Shown: one piece after another, positions 59,601 to 64,000 of the stretch
Numbering within the stretch: the stretch's first letter is position 1
Layout of the letters: every line of letters starts with the position of its first letter
From: Colias croceus
Lineage: Eukaryota; Arthropoda; Insecta; Lepidoptera; Pieridae
Reading direction: 5' to 3'
DNA: 64,000 nt
Assembly: GCF_905220415.1 (NCBI RefSeq)
Contig: NC_059562.1
Location: forward strand, 4,851,501-4,915,500
Program-made: the position numbers and the translations under genes
The notes under the pieces: generated by a model
What the model was told of the DNA's origin: nothing
Database searches by the model: none
What the model saw: the letters and a program-made list of their open reading frames with translations, nothing else

Positions 59601-60317
59601 AAAGATTAAATCATCATTGGTAATTGGTATAATAGAGTTTGTTTGATTGTGTAACATTTGATTATCTAAAAATCCGCTATTTTTAATGTTAGCTGCTGCC
59701 CTTGACGTTTTCGACATTTATATGTGTTCGTATTATCTATCCAGCCTCATATCATTAGTTATTTTATATACTAATAATGACTATAAGACGTCTCTATGTA
59801 TTATTAATTCTTCGAATTAAAAAGGTGTGTGTGTTTATGTGTAATTAAGGGACAAACGTAACAGACTTCATGTTCATAGAATTGGTTGATATTATCTCAT
59901 TGACTCTTCAACTCTATCAAATATAAATATTGATTTCTTTTCAATTAAGTAATTTTTGGCCTTTCATTTTATTTTTCTACCACAGACTCTATAATAGGTA
60001 ACTTTTATCTTGGTCTGATTTTATCATTTCAAATTTTTTTTTTTTATAATTTAAACTTCAAAACTGTATTATTTAGATTGTAATCCAAATTTTACGATTA
60101 AAAGGTATTTCGCTTATTCTCAAAGCTCGGAATGGCATCCCGCCAAAGCTTTATTACTGGCAAGACTTTAAAATTACGTATACGATTAATGAAAGTTATT
60201 TTCGTAGAAAACATTGTAAGTAAATAATATTAGATGTTCATAAATATGTTTGAATACTTGTAAATTCCATCTGTTATTACACTATGCACAAATTGCTTCA
60301 ATAATATGTCGGTTTCT
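59601..60317. other. AT-rich DNA, no gene seen
   Basis: No supported feature. Confidence 0.4.
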
Positions 60318-60320
60318 TTA

Positions 60321-60469
60321 GAGCTAGCGCGCTAGAGCAACTTTTGCCTCTCCCATCAACTCTATGGGGAGTTGCGTCGCTACGTGCGCGCACTTTCTTA
60401 CTAGCCCATAGAGTTGATGGGAGAGACAAAATAGTTGCGGAGACAAAAGTTACTCTTGCGCGCTAGCTC
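60321..60469. mobile_element. MITE with TTA target duplication
   Basis: Ends GAGCTAGCGCGC and its exact complement, with long imperfect arms containing 'tctcccatcaactctatggg'. TTA at 60318-60320 and 60470-60472 is the target duplication. PIF/Harbinger-like by these features. Second copy at 36250. Confidence 0.8.
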
Positions 60470-60472
60470 TTA

Positions 60473-61905
60473 ATAAAAACACGTCTTAATTCCGTCATAG
60501 TCATTTGTTTCATGTTTTTTTTTATACATAATGACATAGGAGAAAAAATATGTTTTTGACTTATATTAAAATTCATGACTCCTCCTATGATGAAGCGCTT
60601 ATGTTGTATTGTTGTGTGACTCATAAAACTAAATAATAAATGAAACGTGATGATATTTCATATTATCGATGTTATTTATGTGTTATGTAGTGGTTATGTA
60701 CATGTTATTCTATGTAGTAGGTAATTATTGTATGACCTATAGTGCATAGAAGAAAACATTTGAACCTACGTCCAATTTCATACGGCTGTTACTAAAATGA
60801 TATATTTGCATTACTATTATATAGGTATTGCTAGTGAATAAATTCGACCCTATTAAAAAGTAGTAAATATGACTTGCATTACCGAAAATCACATCAAAAT
60901 CATTGTACCCATTTCTAACAACTCAGAAACATATATTTGAGAGATAAATGCAGTATGCTATTTCATGGCCATAAATCGAACCCCGGACAATCAGTAGCAA
61001 GGTTATTTATAGACGGCAAATTATCGAGAAACTTTGTAAATATTGACCTTAAAAGTAATTGATTTGCGAGGTCGACACCTGTGAAAATAGCTCTCGGGAC
61101 AGCATCCCGAAATGTGATGTTTTATCGATAATAAGTACGTTAATATTTAAGAAATATTTTTCATGGATTAAAGCTTGAAAATAGGATAAAAATCCTAGGT
61201 TTTCTATATAATAAACGATGTATTTATCATATATTTCGAAATCTAAGTTGTTTAAGGTACCTTATTGAATAACAAATTATTGCAAACATTTTTGGCAAGA
61301 TTTTTATGGTTTAATCAAATAATTGTATCTTATTTGTCTAAATCCAAATGCATAAGCTTTATGTATTACATTATTTAGATAATAATGTATGACGTCTGTA
61401 TAAAAAATGATTGCATTTGATTGAAATGCATTCAATACATACTTGTAACAATTGGAAGCCATGTTTTTTTGTCACCTCGGCAAAGCAGTGTCCTCTAAAC
61501 GATAATTTATTCATAATTGTATACAAAATTCCACCGTCATACAAGAATACATCTATATTATATTCATACATCATCTATATATCTACATGTTGTTCATATA
61601 CTGTGACGGTTATTTAACAATTTAATAGTTGTGTTTATATTTTTACATTAGAAGTTGTTTTACGGTGTTTTGGAGCGTATCGGTCGCGAGAGATTCAGGC
61701 TGTGATAGTAAAGTTGGTCTGTAGGGCAAAGATGGCTGATTATACTTACAGCATCGTAAAAGTACCTTCTTATATTATAAAACATGTTGTGCACACAACA
61801 ACTACATATGTGCAAATAAATTTTGCTCTTCAACCTTAGTTTTCAAAATTTGAACTTCAAAACTAAGATTGTAAATAGGAAACATTTCGTTTATTGATTG
61901 AATGA
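60473..61905. other. AT-rich DNA, no gene seen
   Basis: No supported feature. Confidence 0.4.
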
Positions 61906-62079
61906 TTATCTTATATATAAAAATGAATCGCAAAATGTGGTGGTAAGCGCATAACTCGAGAACGGCTGAACCGATTTCGATAATTCTTTTTTTATTATAT
62001 TCCTTGAAGTACGAGGATGGATCTTATGTAGAGAAAACGTAAACATGTACCACGGGCGAAGCCGGGGCGGATCGCTAGT
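61906..62079 (+). repeat. Dispersed repeat, 'gagaacggctgaacc' subfamily
   Basis: Close copy of 52331-52504, ending 'gcggatcgctagta'. Confidence 0.75.
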
Positions 62080-62561
62080 AAATTATAAAACTTATAACAT
62101 AGAGACTATGTTTTATAAATATAAAACTTATAACTAAATGTATTTGTAACAAGCAAAGCCCAGTGAAATTGCTAGTCTTAAATTACTAAGGTAACAAACA
62201 CGCTTGCCAATCCAGTCTATAAGAAGTCGTAAATAGGCGCTATTATTCAGAATGACATCAACTTTGATTCATCGGTTTGCTATAAACAAAAACAAGTACC
62301 TACCATATATTTATCAGGATAGTTTTTATCCCAAGTGTATAAGGTTTCGCGGAAGAGTCATATATTATATGCTTTCTAAGAGATAAGTATAAATAGATAG
62401 GGATTACTACAAGCACAGACTAATAATAATATACTACGTATACAACAGACGGTTCACTCCATACAAAAAAAGTTGCACTATGAATTTGCGCAATTAAAGC
62501 GCCAGTGGGGAAAAAACGTACTACATGTTCGATTATATCTCTTGGTATTTTGCTTTTAACA

Positions 62562-62624
62562 CACTAGATGGCACGTTAAACACAGACATGAAGTTCTTTT
62601 CCTTCCAGAGCCACTAGATGGCAC
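62562..62624 (+). promoter_or_regulatory. Two CTCF-like motifs
   Basis: CACTAGATGGCAC at 62562-62574 and CCACTAGATGGCAC at 62611-62624, same orientation, 49 bp apart. They fit the conserved core of the CTCF insulator motif. Alternatively they are part of a repeat. Confidence 0.4.
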
Positions 62625-63755
62625 TAATGTAAATATATGTACACGTACCTTTTATTTTCAAGTCTGTGGCGTCAAGACTCAAGTGTCAATCAACATATTT
62701 ATTTACGAGATTCTGTCAAAACCAAAACGAGAAGCTTTGTTTGTTTTCGTTTTTAATTGTTGATTAATATTTTAAAAATAAGTGCTAAATATGGTTTATG
62801 GATGGACTGTGAGGTTATGTAGAATCTACAGGCAGAAAATAAGCTTTATAATATGGTAAACTGATATTTTCTCAGAACATAAATTTTTACAAACATGATT
62901 TTTAATGATTGGTTTATGGATTTGTAACCCAATATAAGATTGTTTTATTACAGACTTATTGCTTACGTTCGCAATAACAAATTTGTTCAAGAGAGGAGAA
63001 GAATTAATCCATCCCAAATGTAAATAATAATACGATTCTCCACAAAAACATTGTAGACACAAGAAAGGGATTTCTACATTTGCTACTAAGAAGGATATGG
63101 GATCATGAATCTGTTTTAATACCAGTAAAATGGAATGAGCGCCGTGGCCGTGACTGTGTTTGGTACATAAAGAATGACAAACATTCAACTTGAAATTATG
63201 AGTGCATTACGGGCAAGGGCACAATAAGTTGCCCTTTGACTAAGATGTACTTAATTTTAAGGAACACGAAAATGGATGGCTAGAATAGGTATAATCGCAT
63301 ACATAGTATTTATTTCTAGTCTGTTGTATAAATAATCAAAGACTACAAAATATAATGAACTATGTCTTTAATATTAATTCTACAGTTTACAGTGTAGTGT
63401 GTAATCTATTGTATGTGTGCGTCTAGAATATATTATAGTCCTGTTGTTCTACAGTTCAATACAAGCTTACAGTCGAGTCGAGTGTTTCATTAACCACCAA
63501 CCATTGCATGGCAACCCTGCCAGTTTTGTAAATTGTAGTCTACCTAACCTGACTATTGGTTTTGATTTGTATCACACAAAAAATACTATACCAAATTTCA
63601 AGAAATAAGATTTAAATATTTGATTAAATTTTACTACTATACAGGAGCTTATACATGAAACATGACCAAAGCAGGGCTTTGGAGAAAGTGTGTATGGACA
63701 AAGACCACAATACATATGGTGCGGACAACTGCATGAAAAGCATGCAGTAAGAGAC
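62625..63755. other. Possible small split gene, unresolved
   Basis: Short frames flanked by plausible splice sites lie here: an ATG at 62791 with a possible donor at 62814, a segment after 'tattacag' at 62954 that joins in frame, and a segment after 'ctatacag' at 63644 whose frame ends at a TAA (63748) just before AATAAA motifs. I could not find a set of joins that keeps one frame throughout, so no gene is called. Confidence 0.2.
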
Positions 63756-64000
63756 ATTAAATAAATAAATAAATAAAACACATTTATTGTCAAGATCACA
63801 ACACGAGATACATTTATAAACAAAGGAAAAACAAAAAGAAATAAAAAGAAAAATAATTAAATAAAAATAATCTTATTCCTAAGAACTGTAATGTGGCAGT
63901 GAGTGACCTGATAAATGGAGCCAACTCAGTATATGATGGCAATGTGATTAATACCTTACCACCACTGATTTTCAGTGACCCCAAGTGACTATTGGAGTTT
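63756..64000. repeat. TAAA run and probable LINE 3' region
   Basis: Five TAAA units at 63758-63778 are followed by 'acacatttattgtcaagatc' and further non-coding sequence to the window edge. The layout resembles a minus-strand LINE 3' end. Confidence 0.35.

Noticed and set aside
60960..61000. Possible tRNA T-arm ('atcgaaccccggac')
   Set aside because: No acceptor or anticodon stem could be paired around it. No tRNA or rRNA gene was recognised anywhere in the window.
62826..63188. 120-codon minus-strand frame
   Set aside because: Cys- and His-containing but without a recognisable domain; composition fits chance in AT-rich DNA.

Overview
The window looks like genomic DNA of a lepidopteran insect (moth or butterfly). 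It is AT-rich, has split genes with GT/AG introns, a BEL/Pao retroelement, R1-clade and RTE-like LINE ends, short TTA-flanked MITEs, and many copies of the dispersed repeat that runs from a 'ctaatattataaa' start to a 'gcgggcgaagccgcgggcgg...ctagt' end. The order Lepidoptera is inferred from remembered repeat families and gene similarity, not from a search.

Layout. 0.26-6.6 kb: a foldback (palindromic) element split by a rearranged BEL/Pao retroelement (623-6523) that has a 5-bp target duplication but LTRs in opposite orientations. Its internal order is RNase H-integrase-env first, then gag-protease-RT, with a second pair of long inverted repeats. 6.6-37.8 kb: no recognisable host gene; dispersed repeats, MITEs, LINE tails, a modular palindromic element at 19.17-20.42 kb and a 5'-truncated R1-clade LINE at 34.65-35.73 kb with a 14-bp target duplication. 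37.8-52.0 kb: sixteen consecutive in-frame exons on the + strand encoding all 24 ankyrin repeats of a conventional ankyrin (membrane-skeleton adaptor). The start-codon exon and the ZU5, UPA and death-domain exons are not seen, so the gene probably runs off one or both ends. 52.0-64.0 kb: probably a very long intron or intergenic DNA with more repeats, one MITE, two CTCF-like motifs and a weak promoter-like block.

Two tandem structures lie inside the ankyrin gene. Intron 1 holds a 2.4-kb minisatellite with a 15-bp unit (39.36-41.76 kb), interrupted five times by opposite-strand cassettes. Exon 14 ends in a 123-bp array of seven near-identical copies, each holding one ankyrin-repeat coding block plus the same splice donor; only the first copy can be used without a stop. 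Long open frames in both structures arise because 15 and 123 are multiples of three, and they are not genes.

Best candidates for something undescribed are the exon-14 exon-plus-donor array, the inverted-LTR BEL/Pao insertion whose inner palindrome ends at the primer binding site, the modular palindromic element with about 138-bp units, and the strand-switching minisatellite.
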